Below are positions 25,523 through 36,004 of a stretch of DNA of 64,000 bases, one piece after another. Under the pieces are notes generated by a model. The model had not been told where the DNA came from. It was given only the letters and a program-made list of their open reading frames with translations, and did not search any database. Numbering within the stretch: position 1 is the first letter of the stretch; the number at the start of each line of letters is the position of its first letter. This stretch comes from Rhodoferax sp. (GTDB taxonomy: Bacteria > Pseudomonadota > Gammaproteobacteria > Burkholderiales > Burkholderiaceae_C): contig JAUSNJ010000118.1 of NCBI GenBank assembly GCA_030645355.1, forward strand, positions 41,855-105,854. The letters are read 5' to 3'. The translations under genes were made by a program, and so were the position numbers.

Positions 25523-27261
25523 GCCGTCAGTTTGGCGCGAATCAGCGCCGCCACCACGCCCAGCGCGACCTTGGTGGCTTCCGTGTCGCGTCGGTGCTGG
25601 TACTCCACCACGCCCTCTTTCAGCGCACGGTCACCGATGGTGACGCGGTGTGGCACGCCAATCAGCTCCCAGTCGGCAAACATGGCGCCAGGGCGCTCGC
25701 AGCGGTCGTCCAGCATCACGTCCACACCGGCGGCCAACAAATCGGCATAGAGGTTGTCTGCGGCGGCCTTGACCTCGGGGAAGCGGTCCGGGCTGATGGG
25801 GCATAGCACCACGGTGAACGGCGCCAGCGCGTCGGGCCAGATGATGCCGCGTGCATCGTGGTTTTGCTCGACGGCGGCGGCCGGCAGGCGGGTGATGCCA
25901 ATGCCGTAGCAGCCCATTTCCATGAACTGGGGCTTGCCGTTCACATCCAGGAAGGTGGCGTTCATGGGCTTGCTGTACTTGGTGCCCAGCACGAATACGT
26001 GGCCCACTTCGATGCCGCGCTCAATGGCCAGCACGCCCTTGCCGTCGGGCGACAGGTCGCCGGCCTTGACATTGCGCAGGTCGGCCACCAGGGATGGCTC
26101 GGGCAGGTCACGGCCCCAGTTGACGCCAGTAGTGTGGAAATCTTCGGCATTGGCACCGCAGATCCAGTCGGCCATGACGGCCACCTCGCGGTCCACGACC
26201 AGCTTGACTGGTTTTTGCAGACCGATGGGGCCCAGGTAGCCGGGTTTGCAACCGAAATGCTCCTCCACTTCGGGCAGCGTGGCAAATCGGAAGTCTTGCA
26301 GGCCCGGCACCTTGCTGACCTTGACTTCATTCATGTCATGGTCGCCGCGCAACAGCAGCAGCCAGACCTGGGTTCTGACAACATTGCCCTTGTCGTCTTT
26401 GGCGTCGGTAGCCAGCACCAAGGACTTGACGGTGGTCTGCAGCGGCACGCCCAGCAGTTCGGCCACGTCCTCGCAGGTGCTCTTGCCCGGCGTGGCCACC
26501 TTGGCCATGACCTGGGTAGCCGCGCCGCGGGGACCGACGGGTGCCAGCGCCTCGGCTTTTTCCATATTGGCGGCATAGCTGCTGTCCGGGCAGTAGACGA
26601 TGGCGTCTTCGCCGGTGTCGGCAATTACCTGGAATTCTTCGCTCAGGTCGCCGCCAATGGCGCCGCTATCAGCTGCTACCGCGCGGTAGCGCAGGCCAAA
26701 ACGGTCAAAAATCCGGCGGTAGGCGCCGCTCATGGTGTCGTAGCTCTTCTTCGCGGCGTCCAGGTCACGGTCAAAGCTGTAGGCGTCCTTCATCGTGAAC
26801 TCACGCCCGCGCATCAGGCCAAAGCGGGGGCGACGCTCGTCGCGGAACTTGGTCTGGATCTGGTACAAATTCTTGGGCAGCTGCTTGTAGCTCTTGATTT
26901 CCTGACGGGCTATGTCAGTAATCACTTCTTCGCTGGTCGGCTGTACTACGTAATCGCGGTCGTGCCGGTCCTTGATGCGCAGCAGTTCGGGGCCATTGGT
27001 GGTGAAACGCCCAGTCTCCTGCCACAGCTCAGCCGGCTGGATCACAGGCATCGCCAGCTCCACCGAGCCGGCACGGTTCATTTCTTCCCGGACAATGGCC
27101 TCCACTTTGCGGATCACACGCAATCCCATGGGCATATAGGTGTAGATCCCGGCACCCAGCTTTTTGATCATGCCCGCGCGCATCATCAGCTTGTGGCTGG
27201 CCACTTCGGCGTCGGCAGGCGCCTCTTTGAGGGTGGAAATGAGGAATTGGGATGCTTTCAT
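25519..27261 (-). CDS. proS: Proline--tRNA ligase
   Basis: A 580-aa bacterial-type (ProS type 1) synthetase that charges tRNA-Pro. The N-terminus [20 protein letters not shown] and [19 protein letters not shown] (class II motif 1 region) are typical. Motif 2 region [20 protein letters not shown] is present. The editing (INS) domain spans about 225-390 ([19 protein letters not shown]). Motif 3 region [20 protein letters not shown] and the anticodon-binding domain follow. The tRNA-Pro gene lies 5 kb away. It is divergent from rppH. Confidence 0.97.
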   Translation of the reverse strand: MKASQFLISTLKEAPADAEVASHKLMMRAGMIKKLGAGIYTYMPMGLRVIRKVEAIVREEMNRAGSVELAMPVIQPAELWQETGRFTTNGPELLRIKDRHDRDYVVQPTSEEVITDIARQEIKSYKQLPKNLYQIQTKFRDERRPRFGLMRGREFTMKDAYSFDRDLDAAKKSYDTMSGAYRRIFDRFGLRYRAVAADSGAIGGDLSEEFQVIADTGEDAIVYCPDSSYAANMEKAEALAPVGPRGAATQVMAKVATPGKSTCEDVAELLGVPLQTTVKSLVLATDAKDDKGNVVRTQVWLLLLRGDHDMNEVKVSKVPGLQDFRFATLPEVEEHFGCKPGYLGPIGLQKPVKLVVDREVAVMADWICGANAEDFHTTGVNWGRDLPEPSLVADLRNVKAGDLSPDGKGVLAIERGIEVGHVFVLGTKYSKPMNATFLDVNGKPQFMEMGCYGIGITRLPAAAVEQNHDARGIIWPDALAPFTVVLCPISPDRFPEVKAAADNLYADLLAAGVDVMLDDRCERPGAMFADWELIGVPHRVTIGDRALKEGVVEYQHRRDTEATKVALGVVAALIRAKLTA

Positions 27262-27296
27262 GGGACGACTCGGTGAACTTCAAAGGCCCTCGCCCC

Positions 27297-27324
27297 TTGA
27301 TACACGGCGCTTGCTGTGCATAAT
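27297..27324 (+). promoter_or_regulatory. Probable sigma-70 promoter for rppH
   Basis: -35 TTGATA (27297-27302), a 16-bp spacer and -10 CATAAT (27319-27324), each 5/6 to consensus. The start would fall near 27331, giving a leader of about 23 nt before the rppH ATG. Confidence 0.6.
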
Positions 27325-27353
27325 GAACGAAGTTTAAAAATTGGGGTTTGATT

Positions 27354-27983
27354 ATGCTTGACCGGGACGGCTTTCGGCCCAACGTCGGCATCGTCCTGCT
27401 CAACCAGAAAAATCAGGTATTTTGGGGCAAGCGCATACGCACCCATTCGTGGCAGTTTCCACAGGGTGGCATTGACCGGGGCGAAACCCCCGAGCAGGCC
27501 ATGATCCGGGAATTGCACGAGGAAGTGGGACTCCACCCGGAGCATGTAAGCATCGTTGCCCGTACCCGTGACTGGTTGCGCTACGAGGTGCCGGACCGTT
27601 ACATCCGCCGCGACGCGCGCGGCCACTACAAAGGCCAGAAGCAAATCTGGTTCTTGCTGAAATTGCTGGGGCATGACTGGGATTTGAACCTGCGTGCGAC
27701 CGACCACCCGGAGTTCGACGCCTGGCGCTGGAACGACTACTGGGTGCCCTTGGACGCCGTGGTCGAATTCAAACGGGGGGTCTACGAGACTGCCCTGACA
27801 GAGCTTGCGCGCTATTTGCCGCGCAATGAGCCACGCAACCGCTTTCTGCGCCACGGACATCGCTCCCACGACCATGGGGACGAATCCGCCCGCGACCTGC
27901 CCAATGGAATGGAACTCCCCCCCGGTGCGTCGTTTGAACCCGACCCGGCTGCCCATAGCCATGGGCGCAAACATGAAATATAG
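27354..27983 (+). CDS. rppH: RNA pyrophosphohydrolase RppH
   Basis: A 209-aa Nudix hydrolase that removes pyrophosphate from 5'-triphosphate mRNA ends and triggers decay. The start [17 protein letters not shown] and the Nudix box [20 protein letters not shown] (residues 38-57, canonical spacing) are diagnostic, with [13 protein letters not shown] after it. The C-terminal tail (about 165-209) is His/Pro-rich and longer than in E. coli. ATG 27354 was preferred over a TTG two codons earlier; GGGG lies upstream. The end overlaps the next gene by 11 bp. Confidence 0.95.
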   Translation: MLDRDGFRPNVGIVLLNQKNQVFWGKRIRTHSWQFPQGGIDRGETPEQAMIRELHEEVGLHPEHVSIVARTRDWLRYEVPDRYIRRDARGHYKGQKQIWFLLKLLGHDWDLNLRATDHPEFDAWRWNDYWVPLDAVVEFKRGVYETALTELARYLPRNEPRNRFLRHGHRSHDHGDESARDLPNGMELPPGASFEPDPAAHSHGRKHEI

Positions 27984-28470
27984 AGTCACGTTCGGGTTGT
28001 GGATGGCTCTTGCCACCACAGGTGTCTGGTCCCAGACTCCCGTTGAGGTTGCGGAATGGGTCGAGGAAAAGTCGCCCTCGGCGCCCGCCTACTCGACGGA
28101 TCAGTTGATTCCTGTTGAAATGCCGCCCCATGTCACACTGAAAGTCGGCATTGACCCCGCAACATTGGCGGTGGGCGCGACAGACAGTGTTGTACGTTAC
28201 GTCGTCGTCATGCACAACGCAACAGGTTCTGTGAATGTGGCGTATGAGGGCATCCGGTGCACGACGGGCGAAGTCAAGACCTATGCCAGAGTCAATGCCG
28301 CGGGCAAATGGGTGAACAACGAAGAGGCCCCCTGGAAAGACATGACCAGTAATTTGCCGTCACGCCACGCCTATGCGATTGCCAAGCAGGGCGCCTGCGA
28401 CGGTCGTACCGCCGGCAAACGGGACGATATCATCAGAGCCCTGAAACGACGCCAGGTGGCCCGCGACTAA
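27973..28470 (+). CDS. CNP1-like family exported protein
   Basis: A 165-aa protein with signal peptide [20 protein letters not shown] and a CNP1-like domain. Typical blocks are [40 protein letters not shown] and [18 protein letters not shown]. Two cysteines (in GIRCTTG and KQGACDG) could pair in the periplasm. The family is uncharacterised. It overlaps the end of rppH and is probably translated with it. An ATG four codons earlier is also open. Convergent with proB. Confidence 0.85.
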   Translation: MKYRVTFGLWMALATTGVWSQTPVEVAEWVEEKSPSAPAYSTDQLIPVEMPPHVTLKVGIDPATLAVGATDSVVRYVVVMHNATGSVNVAYEGIRCTTGEVKTYARVNAAGKWVNNEEAPWKDMTSNLPSRHAYAIAKQGACDGRTAGKRDDIIRALKRRQVARD

Positions 28471-28490
28471 GGCGCTCTACACGGAACTGT

Positions 28491-29627
28491 TTAGCGCGTT
28501 AGCACCAGGTTGTCCCGGTGCAGCATCTCGGGCTCCGCAGAATAGCCCAGCAATTTTTCGATATCTGCCGATGGCTTGCGACACAACAGCCGCGCCTCGG
28601 AGCTCGAGTAATTGGCCAAGCCGCGGGCGATCTCGGTGCCGCTGCCGTCGCGCACCGCAATCACGTCGCCACGCGAAAATTCCCCCTCGACCTGCACCAT
28701 ACCGATGGGCAGCAAACTCTTGCCGTCGTCGCGCACTTTGGTGGCCGCACCCGCGTCCACCACGACCGCGCCGCGCAGTTGCAGGTGGTCCGCCATCCAT
28801 TGTTTGCGCGCCTGATTTTTCTGGGTTTGCGCCACCAGCAGGGTGCCAATGGCCTCCCCCCGGGTCAGGCGAATCAAGGCGTCGGGCTCGCGACCCCAGG
28901 CAATCACGGTGGATGCTCCCGAGCCCGCCGCCCGCTTGGCAGCCAGTATCTTGGTGATCATGCCACCTCGTCCGAGGCTGGAGCCTGCGCCACCTGCCAT
29001 GGCCTCCAACGTGGCATCACCCGCGCGGGCTTCATGCACGAACTCCGCCTTGGGGTCTTTGCGGGGGTCGGCAGTAAAAAGTCCTTTTTGGTCGGTCAGG
29101 ATCACCAGCGCGTCTGCCTCCACCAGATTGGCCACCAATGCGCCCAGCGTATCGTTGTCGCCAAACTTGATCTCGTCGTTGACCACCGTGTCATTTTCGT
29201 TGATGACCGGCACAACCCCCAGTTTGAGCAGGGTCAGCAGCGTGGAGCGGGCATTGAGGTAGCGCTCTCGGTCTGCCAGGTCGGCATGGGTCAGTAAAAC
29301 CTGTGCACTGCCCAGTCCGTTGAGCTTGAGCTTGGTCTCGTACATCTGCGCCAAGCCCATCTGGCCAACGGCGGCGGCGGCCTGCAGTTCCTGGATCGCC
29401 TTGGGGCGCACTGTCCAGCCCAGGCGCTTCATACCCTCGGCAATGGCACCACTGGAGACCATGATGACTTCGCGCCCGTCGCCCATCAGATGCGCCATCT
29501 GGCGACACCATTCGCCAATGGCAGCTTCGTCCAGACCACGTCCATCGTTGGTCACCAGACTGGAGCCCACCTTGACCACGATACGCCGCGCATCCCGCAG
29601 CACAGAAGAACTAGACATATTTGCCAT
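28491..29627 (-). CDS. proB: Glutamate 5-kinase
   Basis: A 378-aa enzyme that phosphorylates L-glutamate in the first step of proline synthesis. The amino-acid kinase domain starts [20 protein letters not shown] and includes [36 protein letters not shown] and [20 protein letters not shown]-terminal PUA domain (about 275-355) has [20 protein letters not shown] (residue numbers approximate). The length is that of two-domain ProB. proA is not in the window. A dispersed repeat fills the gap to obgE. Confidence 0.96.
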   Translation of the reverse strand: MANMSSSSVLRDARRIVVKVGSSLVTNDGRGLDEAAIGEWCRQMAHLMGDGREVIMVSSGAIAEGMKRLGWTVRPKAIQELQAAAAVGQMGLAQMYETKLKLNGLGSAQVLLTHADLADRERYLNARSTLLTLLKLGVVPVINENDTVVNDEIKFGDNDTLGALVANLVEADALVILTDQKGLFTADPRKDPKAEFVHEARAGDATLEAMAGGAGSSLGRGGMITKILAAKRAAGSGASTVIAWGREPDALIRLTRGEAIGTLLVAQTQKNQARKQWMADHLQLRGAVVVDAGAATKVRDDGKSLLPIGMVQVEGEFSRGDVIAVRDGSGTEIARGLANYSSSEARLLCRKPSADIEKLLGYSAEPEMLHRDNLVLTR

Positions 29628-29634
29628 ATGAGCC

Positions 29635-29681
29635 AGTAGCCCTCGTCCGCATTGCGTGGACAGCTACCATTTTTATAGTGG
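29635..29681. repeat. AGCCCTCGT repeat between obgE and proB
   Basis: CAGTAGCCCTCGTCCGCATT, GCGTGGACAGCTACC and TTTTTATAGTGG match the family. It occupies most of the 57-bp gap and ends next to the obgE stop codon. Confidence 0.7.
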
Positions 29682-29684
29682 AAA

Positions 29685-30818
<1,134 letters not shown>

Positions 30819-30828
30819 TCACCGCAGA

Positions 30829-31086
30829 TCAGGCTGCAGTCACGTTCACCGTGTGTTTGTTCAGCGCACCCTTGGTGGTGAACGAAACATGGCCTTCGGT
30901 CAGCGCAAACAAGGTGTGATCCTTGCCGATACCAACATTGGTTCCAGGGTGGAACTTGGTACCGCGTTGACGCACGATGATCGCGCCGCCGCTAACCAAT
31001 TCGCCGCCGAATTTTTTAACACCGAGCATTTTGGGCTTGGAATCGCGCCCGTTTCGCGTAGAGCCGCCGCCTTTTTTTTGTGCCAT
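30829..31086 (-). CDS. rpmA: 50S ribosomal protein L27
   Basis: An 85-aa ribosomal protein. The N-terminus [20 protein letters not shown] is the flexible tail that reaches the peptidyl-transferase centre; it starts directly without the cleavable extension of Firmicutes. [20 protein letters not shown] and [20 protein letters not shown] are diagnostic. It lies 12 bp after rplU. Confidence 0.98.
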   Translation of the reverse strand: MAQKKGGGSTRNGRDSKPKMLGVKKFGGELVSGGAIIVRQRGTKFHPGTNVGIGKDHTLFALTEGHVSFTTKGALNKHTVNVTAA

Positions 31087-31098
31087 GACCTATGCCCC

Positions 31099-31410
31099 TT
31101 ATCCAGCAATCGCGCCGATGAGCAGTTCAGTGAACTGCTGACGGTGCCCTTGACGTTTTTGATAATGCTTACGACGGCGCATTTTGAAAATGCCCACTTT
31201 GTCGTGCTTGCCATGCGCCAAGACGGTGACTGTCACCGTTGCGCCGGACACCAAGGGTGTGCCAACCTTCAATTCAGCGCCGTTTCCGACAGCCAAAACC
31301 TGGTCGATCACAATCTCTTGGCCTACATCCGCAGCAATCTGTTCTACTTTAATTTTTTCGCCGGCTGCAACACGATATTGCTTGCCGCCGGTTTTTATGA
31401 CCGCGTACAT
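31099..31410 (-). CDS. rplU: 50S ribosomal protein L21
   Basis: A 103-aa ribosomal protein: [40 protein letters not shown] and [18 protein letters not shown] are all L21 signatures. First gene of rplU-rpmA. A near-consensus promoter lies 52 bp upstream, and the leader contains a small TCTGC/GCAGA hairpin. AGAGG is the ribosome site. Confidence 0.98.
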   Translation of the reverse strand: MYAVIKTGGKQYRVAAGEKIKVEQIAADVGQEIVIDQVLAVGNGAELKVGTPLVSGATVTVTVLAHGKHDKVGIFKMRRRKHYQKRQGHRQQFTELLIGAIAG

Positions 31411-31461
31411 ATTGACCTCTTTGAATTGAGATTCTGCAAACGAATTTTCGCAGAGCCTACG

Positions 31462-31490
31462 AGTATACCATTAGTCTACCTTTTCGTCAA
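31462..31490 (-). promoter_or_regulatory. Sigma-70 promoter of rplU-rpmA
   Basis: On the minus strand: -35 TTGACG (31490-31485), a 17-bp spacer, -10 TATACT (31467-31462). Both boxes are 5/6 to consensus at ideal spacing. The transcript would start near 31455, about 45 nt before the rplU ATG. Confidence 0.8.
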
Positions 31491-31565
31491 ATCAGCCTGC
31501 ATTGGTCTCCACAACGCTGTTTCAGCTTCTATACAATTCCCCATCCACCATAAAGCTCAACTGCC

Positions 31566-32549
31566 TTGCAAGCCAATTCAACCGGCGCTCCGTCCGGGCT
31601 CTCTATCGTCGAACAGGACATGTTCCAGGTTGACCAGGTCATCGCCCAGCGGTTGTCCTCTGGCGTCCCCCTGGTTGGCAGCGTCTCGCACTACATCATC
31701 TCTGCTGGTGGCAAACGATTGCGTCCGGCACTTTTGCTCCTGTGCTGCGGCGCACTGGACTTCAAAGGCGAGCAGCGCTTCAATATGGCAGCCGTGGTCG
31801 AATTCATCCACACTGCAACTCTGTTGCACGACGACGTGGTGGACGATTCGGCTTTGCGGCGGGGCAGCCCGACCGCCAATGCCAAGTTTGGAAACCCTGC
31901 CAGCGTGCTGGTTGGCGATTTTCTGTACTCCCGCGCATTCCAGATGATGGTCGACACGCAAAACATGCGAATCATGGAAGTTCTGGCCAATGCAACCAAC
32001 ATCATTGCCGAGGGCGAGGTCATGCAGCTGATGAACATGCACAACGCCGCACTCGACGAAGCAGCTTACCTGCAAGTCATTCGCTCCAAGACCGCCAAGC
32101 TGTTTGAAGCCAGTGCCCGGGTCGGCGCCATTCTGTCGGGCGCCACCACAGCCGATGAAGAAGCTTGCGCCGACTATGGCCAGGCGTTGGGAACCGCGTT
32201 TCAGGTGATTGACGATGTCCTGGACTACACCGGAGACGCGTCTGTCATGGGCAAGAATCTGGGCGACGACTTGCGCGAAGGCAAAGCCACGCTACCGTTG
32301 ATTGCGGCGATGCAACGCGGAACCCCAACAGAACGCGAAACTATCCAGAAAGCCATCGAGACCGGAGACGTGACCATGCTCGATGCTGTGATTGCCATCG
32401 TCCATACGACCGGTGCTCTGGACGTCGCGCGTAACGCCGCCCAACAAGAAGCCAGGCGCGCCATCACGGCCGCAACGCGCCTTCCAGACGGACCGCACAA
32501 AGACTGTTTGGTACAATTGGCGTCGCAATTGCTGGACAGAAACCACTGA
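31566..32549 (+). CDS. ispB: Octaprenyl diphosphate synthase IspB
   Basis: A 327-aa trans-prenyltransferase that builds the C40-type side chain of ubiquinone. The first Asp-rich motif is in LLHDDVVDDSALRRG, the second in FQVIDDVLDYTGD; GGKRLRPALLLL and GKNLGDDLREGKATLPL are diagnostic. The start is taken as TTG 31566 because family homology begins before the first ATG (31620). It is divergent from rplU and followed by tRNA-Pro, a familiar order in this group. The chain length is inferred from the family. Confidence 0.93.
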   Translation: MQANSTGAPSGLSIVEQDMFQVDQVIAQRLSSGVPLVGSVSHYIISAGGKRLRPALLLLCCGALDFKGEQRFNMAAVVEFIHTATLLHDDVVDDSALRRGSPTANAKFGNPASVLVGDFLYSRAFQMMVDTQNMRIMEVLANATNIIAEGEVMQLMNMHNAALDEAAYLQVIRSKTAKLFEASARVGAILSGATTADEEACADYGQALGTAFQVIDDVLDYTGDASVMGKNLGDDLREGKATLPLIAAMQRGTPTERETIQKAIETGDVTMLDAVIAIVHTTGALDVARNAAQQEARRAITAATRLPDGPHKDCLVQLASQLLDRNH

Positions 32550-32574
32550 TTTCATCGAAAACAAAGTCTGGCTG

Positions 32575-32651
32575 CGGGGTGTAGCTCAGCCTGGTGGAGC
32601 GCTACGTTCGGGACGTAGAGGCCGGAGGTTCGAATCCTCTCACCCCGACCA
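32575..32651 (+). tRNA. tRNA-Pro (anticodon CGG)
   Basis: A 77-nt tRNA with encoded CCA. The acceptor stem is CGGGGTG/CACCCCG, and the anticodon arm CTACG-TTCGGGA-CGTAG gives anticodon CGG. The T arm contains GGTTCGAATCC. It lies 26 bp after ispB. Confidence 0.97.
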
Positions 32652-32659
32652 TTTTTCAG

Positions 32660-34093
32660 TTAGCGCTGAACGCGTCCATAGGTGTCCTCCAGACGTACGA
32701 TGTCGTCTTCTCCCAAGTAGGATCCTGACTGGACCTCAATAATCTCCAAAGGTACTTTTCCCGGGTTCGCCAAGCGGTGAACCTGGCCAAGTGGAATATA
32801 GGTACTCTGGTTTTCAGATAAAAGGGTAACTTTGTCGCCATTGGTAACCTCAGCGGTACCACTCACCACCACCCAATGCTCCGCCCGATGGTGATGCATC
32901 TGCAAGCTCAGTGTGGCGCCCGGTTTCACCACAATGCGCTTGACCTGAAATCGCTCACCACTATCGACGCTATCGTAGGTGCCCCATGGGCGCGCCACGT
33001 GCCGGTGATACAAGGCCTGCGGAACACCCTTGGCTTCCAGTTGGGCTACAACTGTTTTTACTTGCTCAGCCGACGAGGCGTCCGCCACCAACACCGCGTC
33101 CACGGTGTCAACAATGAGCAGGTTTTGTGTACCCAGCGCGACCACCGGCCGGTGAGGAGCGTGGATAAAAGTGTTCATTGCCTGGACGGTATGTCCCTGG
33201 CCGTGGACGCGGTTGCCATCAGCGTCGGGCGCGGTCAGTTCGGCTACGGCGTTCCAACTCCCCACGTCGCTCCACGCGGAAACGAACGGCAAAACCGCCA
33301 CGTTGGCTGCCTTCTCCAAGACCGCATAGTCAATGCTCTCTGCCCGGCAGGCAGCAAACGCTTCAGCACCCAGACGACGGAAGTTACCGTCGGTGGTCTG
33401 GCTGGAAACCGCCTCTTCACAACAGGCCAGAATATCCCCTGCGTAGGTTTTGAGAGCATTCAACAGGGTGCTCGCCTGAACCAAAAAAATACCCGCATTC
33501 CAGAAGTAGCCCCCAGCCAACAGCAACTGTTGCGCACGCGTGGCGTCGGGCTTCTCGACAAAACGGGCCACACTGTGGGCCGCACCCTGATCGGTCAACG
33601 CGGCACCCTGTTCGATATATCCGTAGGCCGTGCTCGGAAAGGTCGGGTGCACACCAAAGGTGACAATGGAGCCCGCACGGGCAGCCGGCACTCCGGCGAG
33701 GACCGTGGCGACAAACGCGGCCGAATCAGGAATGTGATGGTCTGCGGGTTGATACAGCAGCAACGCATCGGGCGCAACATTCAGAGCGGCAGCGGCCATG
33801 GCAGCAGCGGTGTTGCGCGCCATGGGCTCGAGCAGTATGGTGCCCTGGACGCCAGCCGCTGCAGCGCACGCCTGGACCAAAAACCGATGGTCTTCCGCGG
33901 CCACGATGAGCTGCCGCTGCCCAAGCCGCGCGGCACGCTCCAGCGTGAGTTGCAACAGACTCTTACCTTGAACCAGCGGCACAAACTGCTTTGGCAACGC
34001 TTTGCGTGACAGTGGCCACAGGCGGGTACCGCTGCCACCACACAAAACGACGGAAATGATGCTGTCTGGCGCCGCGCGCTCGTTTGGATTCAT
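32660..34093 (-). CDS. manC: Mannose-1-phosphate guanylyltransferase / mannose-6-phosphate isomerase
   Basis: A 477-aa two-domain enzyme (ManC/AlgA/CpsB family). The N-terminal nucleotidyltransferase has LCGGSGTRLWPLSRKALPKQ and FVEKPDATRAQQLLLAGGYF. The C-terminal type II phosphomannose-isomerase cupin (about 370-477) has RPWGTYDSVDSGERFQVKRI and SLQMHHHRAEHWVVVSG. It makes GDP-mannose for polysaccharides. No other sugar-nucleotide genes are nearby, and it lies between tRNA-Pro and pilB, which are usually adjacent in relatives as I remember them. Confidence 0.94.
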   Translation of the reverse strand: MNPNERAAPDSIISVVLCGGSGTRLWPLSRKALPKQFVPLVQGKSLLQLTLERAARLGQRQLIVAAEDHRFLVQACAAAAGVQGTILLEPMARNTAAAMAAAALNVAPDALLLYQPADHHIPDSAAFVATVLAGVPAARAGSIVTFGVHPTFPSTAYGYIEQGAALTDQGAAHSVARFVEKPDATRAQQLLLAGGYFWNAGIFLVQASTLLNALKTYAGDILACCEEAVSSQTTDGNFRRLGAEAFAACRAESIDYAVLEKAANVAVLPFVSAWSDVGSWNAVAELTAPDADGNRVHGQGHTVQAMNTFIHAPHRPVVALGTQNLLIVDTVDAVLVADASSAEQVKTVVAQLEAKGVPQALYHRHVARPWGTYDSVDSGERFQVKRIVVKPGATLSLQMHHHRAEHWVVVSGTAEVTNGDKVTLLSENQSTYIPLGQVHRLANPGKVPLEIIEVQSGSYLGEDDIVRLEDTYGRVQR

Positions 34094-34249
34094 GTCGCAG
34101 ATTCTGAAACGTGGATGAGAACAAGAGTATGACAGGCAGCCAACGCTCAGTGCCGCACGAAGGTAACATTGTCCCCAATTGATTTACATTGGTGGCGCAA
34201 TCAGCGATGATGCACCAGTCTTTTAAGTAACGCATATTCTTATCGGTTC

Positions 34250-35983
34250 ATGGCAACTGTCGATCCCCTACAACGTGAAAACCAAGCCATAGCCCTTCCT
34301 GGCCTCGGGAGGGCCCTTATCACCGCGGGCAAGCTGGGACAAAAGTCCGCTGAAGACATATACCGCAAGGCGCTCTCCAGCAAAAGCAGCTTTATCGCCG
34401 AATTGGTTGGTTCAGGCGCTGTTTCTGCGGGGGACTTGGCACACACACTTTCTACGGCGTTTGCAGCGCCTTTGCTGGACCTGGACGCGATTGACGCCAA
34501 CCGTTTGCCGAAGGGCTTGCTGGATAGCAAGATTTGCATCGCCTACCGCGTGGTAGTTCTGAGCAAGCGCAGCAACCGGCTGATCGTCGCAACTGCTGAC
34601 CCCTCCGACCAGGCAGCGGCCGAAAAAATCAAATTCTCAACCCAGATGGGGGTCGACTGGGTCATTGCCGAATACGACAAGCTGTCAAAGCTAGTGGATG
34701 CCAACGCCACGACTGCGACAGAGGCCATGGAAGACATCATTGGCGGGGATTTTGAGTTTGATGAAGCCGCTGCCGAAGCGGTTATTGACAATGGCCCCGC
34801 CGCTGCTTCCGACGTTGAAGACGCGCCCGTTGTGCGGTTCTTGCACAAAATGCTGATGGACGCTTTCAGCATGCGGGCATCCGATCTGCACTTTGAGCCC
34901 TACGAACACACCTACCGCGTGCGCTTTCGCATCGACGGTGAACTGCGTGAAATTGCGTCCCCCCCGATCGCCATCAAGGACAAGCTTGCCTCGCGAATCA
35001 AGGTGATTTCTCGCATGGACATCTCTGAAAAGCGGGTACCCCAGGACGGAAAGATGAAACTCAAAGTCGGTCCCGACCGGGTGATCGACTTCCGGGTGAG
35101 CACCTTGCCGACGCTGTTTGGCGAAAAGATAGTCATCCGGATTCTGGACCCCAGCAGCGCGAAGCTCGGCATTGATGCACTGGGCTACGAGCCAGAGGAA
35201 AAAGAGCGCCTGCTCAAGGCCATTGGTCGTCCCTACGGCATGATCTTGGTGACGGGTCCCACGGGTTCCGGAAAGACCGTTTCACTGTACACGTGCCTGA
35301 ACCTGCTGAACCAGCCCGGTGTGAATATTGCAACTGCGGAAGACCCCTCGGAAATCAATTTGCCGGGTGTCAACCAGGTCAACATGAATGACAAGGCCGG
35401 GCTGACCTTTGCCGTCGCACTGAAATCCTTTTTGCGCCAGGATCCCGACATCATCATGGTCGGCGAAATTCGCGATCTTGAAACCGCGGACATTTCGATC
35501 AAGGCGGCCCAGACGGGTCACTTGGTGCTGTCGACCTTGCATACCAATGACGCACCCGCCACACTGACACGCATGCGTAATATGGGTATCGCACCATTCA
35601 ACATTGCTTCCAGCGTCATTTTGATCACCGCCCAACGCCTGGCAAGGCGCTTGTGCCTGAACTGCAAGACACCTGCCGAAATCCCGCAAACAACGCTGAT
35701 CAATGCAGGATTCAAGGAATCCCAATTGGACGGGACCTGGAAACCATATAAGGCGGTAGGCTGCTCCCTCTGCAATAGCGGCTACAAGGGACGCGTGGGC
35801 ATTTACCAGGTGATGCCGATAACCGATGAGATCCAGCGCATCATTCTTCGGGACGGCAGTTCACTCGATATTGCGATTCAGGCCGAAAAAGAAGGCGTGC
35901 GCTCTTTGCGACAATCCGGGTTACACAAGGTTAAGCAAGGTCTGACTTCGCTGGAAGAGGTTCTCGCCTGTACCAACGAATAA
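34250..35983 (+). CDS. pilB: Type IV pilus assembly ATPase PilB
   Basis: A 577-aa hexameric motor ATPase that drives pilus extension. The N-terminal MshEN-like domain covers about 1-150. The core has GPTGSGKTVSLYTCLNLL (Walker A), DPDIIMVGEIRDLETADI (Walker B) and HLVLSTLHTNDAPATLTRM. The zinc tetracysteine is CLNCK...CSLCNSGYKGR. AEDPSEINLPGVNQVN is the PilB-type Asp box. It leads pilB-pilC-pilD. The 156 bp upstream (34094-34249) contain no gene and no promoter I would call. Confidence 0.96.
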   Translation: MATVDPLQRENQAIALPGLGRALITAGKLGQKSAEDIYRKALSSKSSFIAELVGSGAVSAGDLAHTLSTAFAAPLLDLDAIDANRLPKGLLDSKICIAYRVVVLSKRSNRLIVATADPSDQAAAEKIKFSTQMGVDWVIAEYDKLSKLVDANATTATEAMEDIIGGDFEFDEAAAEAVIDNGPAAASDVEDAPVVRFLHKMLMDAFSMRASDLHFEPYEHTYRVRFRIDGELREIASPPIAIKDKLASRIKVISRMDISEKRVPQDGKMKLKVGPDRVIDFRVSTLPTLFGEKIVIRILDPSSAKLGIDALGYEPEEKERLLKAIGRPYGMILVTGPTGSGKTVSLYTCLNLLNQPGVNIATAEDPSEINLPGVNQVNMNDKAGLTFAVALKSFLRQDPDIIMVGEIRDLETADISIKAAQTGHLVLSTLHTNDAPATLTRMRNMGIAPFNIASSVILITAQRLARRLCLNCKTPAEIPQTTLINAGFKESQLDGTWKPYKAVGCSLCNSGYKGRVGIYQVMPITDEIQRIILRDGSSLDIAIQAEKEGVRSLRQSGLHKVKQGLTSLEEVLACTNE

Positions 35984-36004
35984 CAAAGAATTCAGAGGAA
36001 AACT

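Noticed and set aside
26655..26700. GCTATCAGCTGCTACCGCGC stretch resembling the repeat's terminal hairpin
   Set aside because: It lies in conserved proS coding sequence and lacks the AGCCCTCGT block.
32630..34160. Attachment-site repeats flanking manC beside tRNA-Pro
   Set aside because: I looked for a second copy of the tRNA 3' sequence (GGTTCGAATCC...CACCCCG) upstream of manC and found none.
34094..34249. Possible sigma-54 or FNR site upstream of pilB
   Set aside because: Fragments such as TGGCGC and TTGATTTACATTGG were seen, but spacing and second half-sites do not match either consensus.
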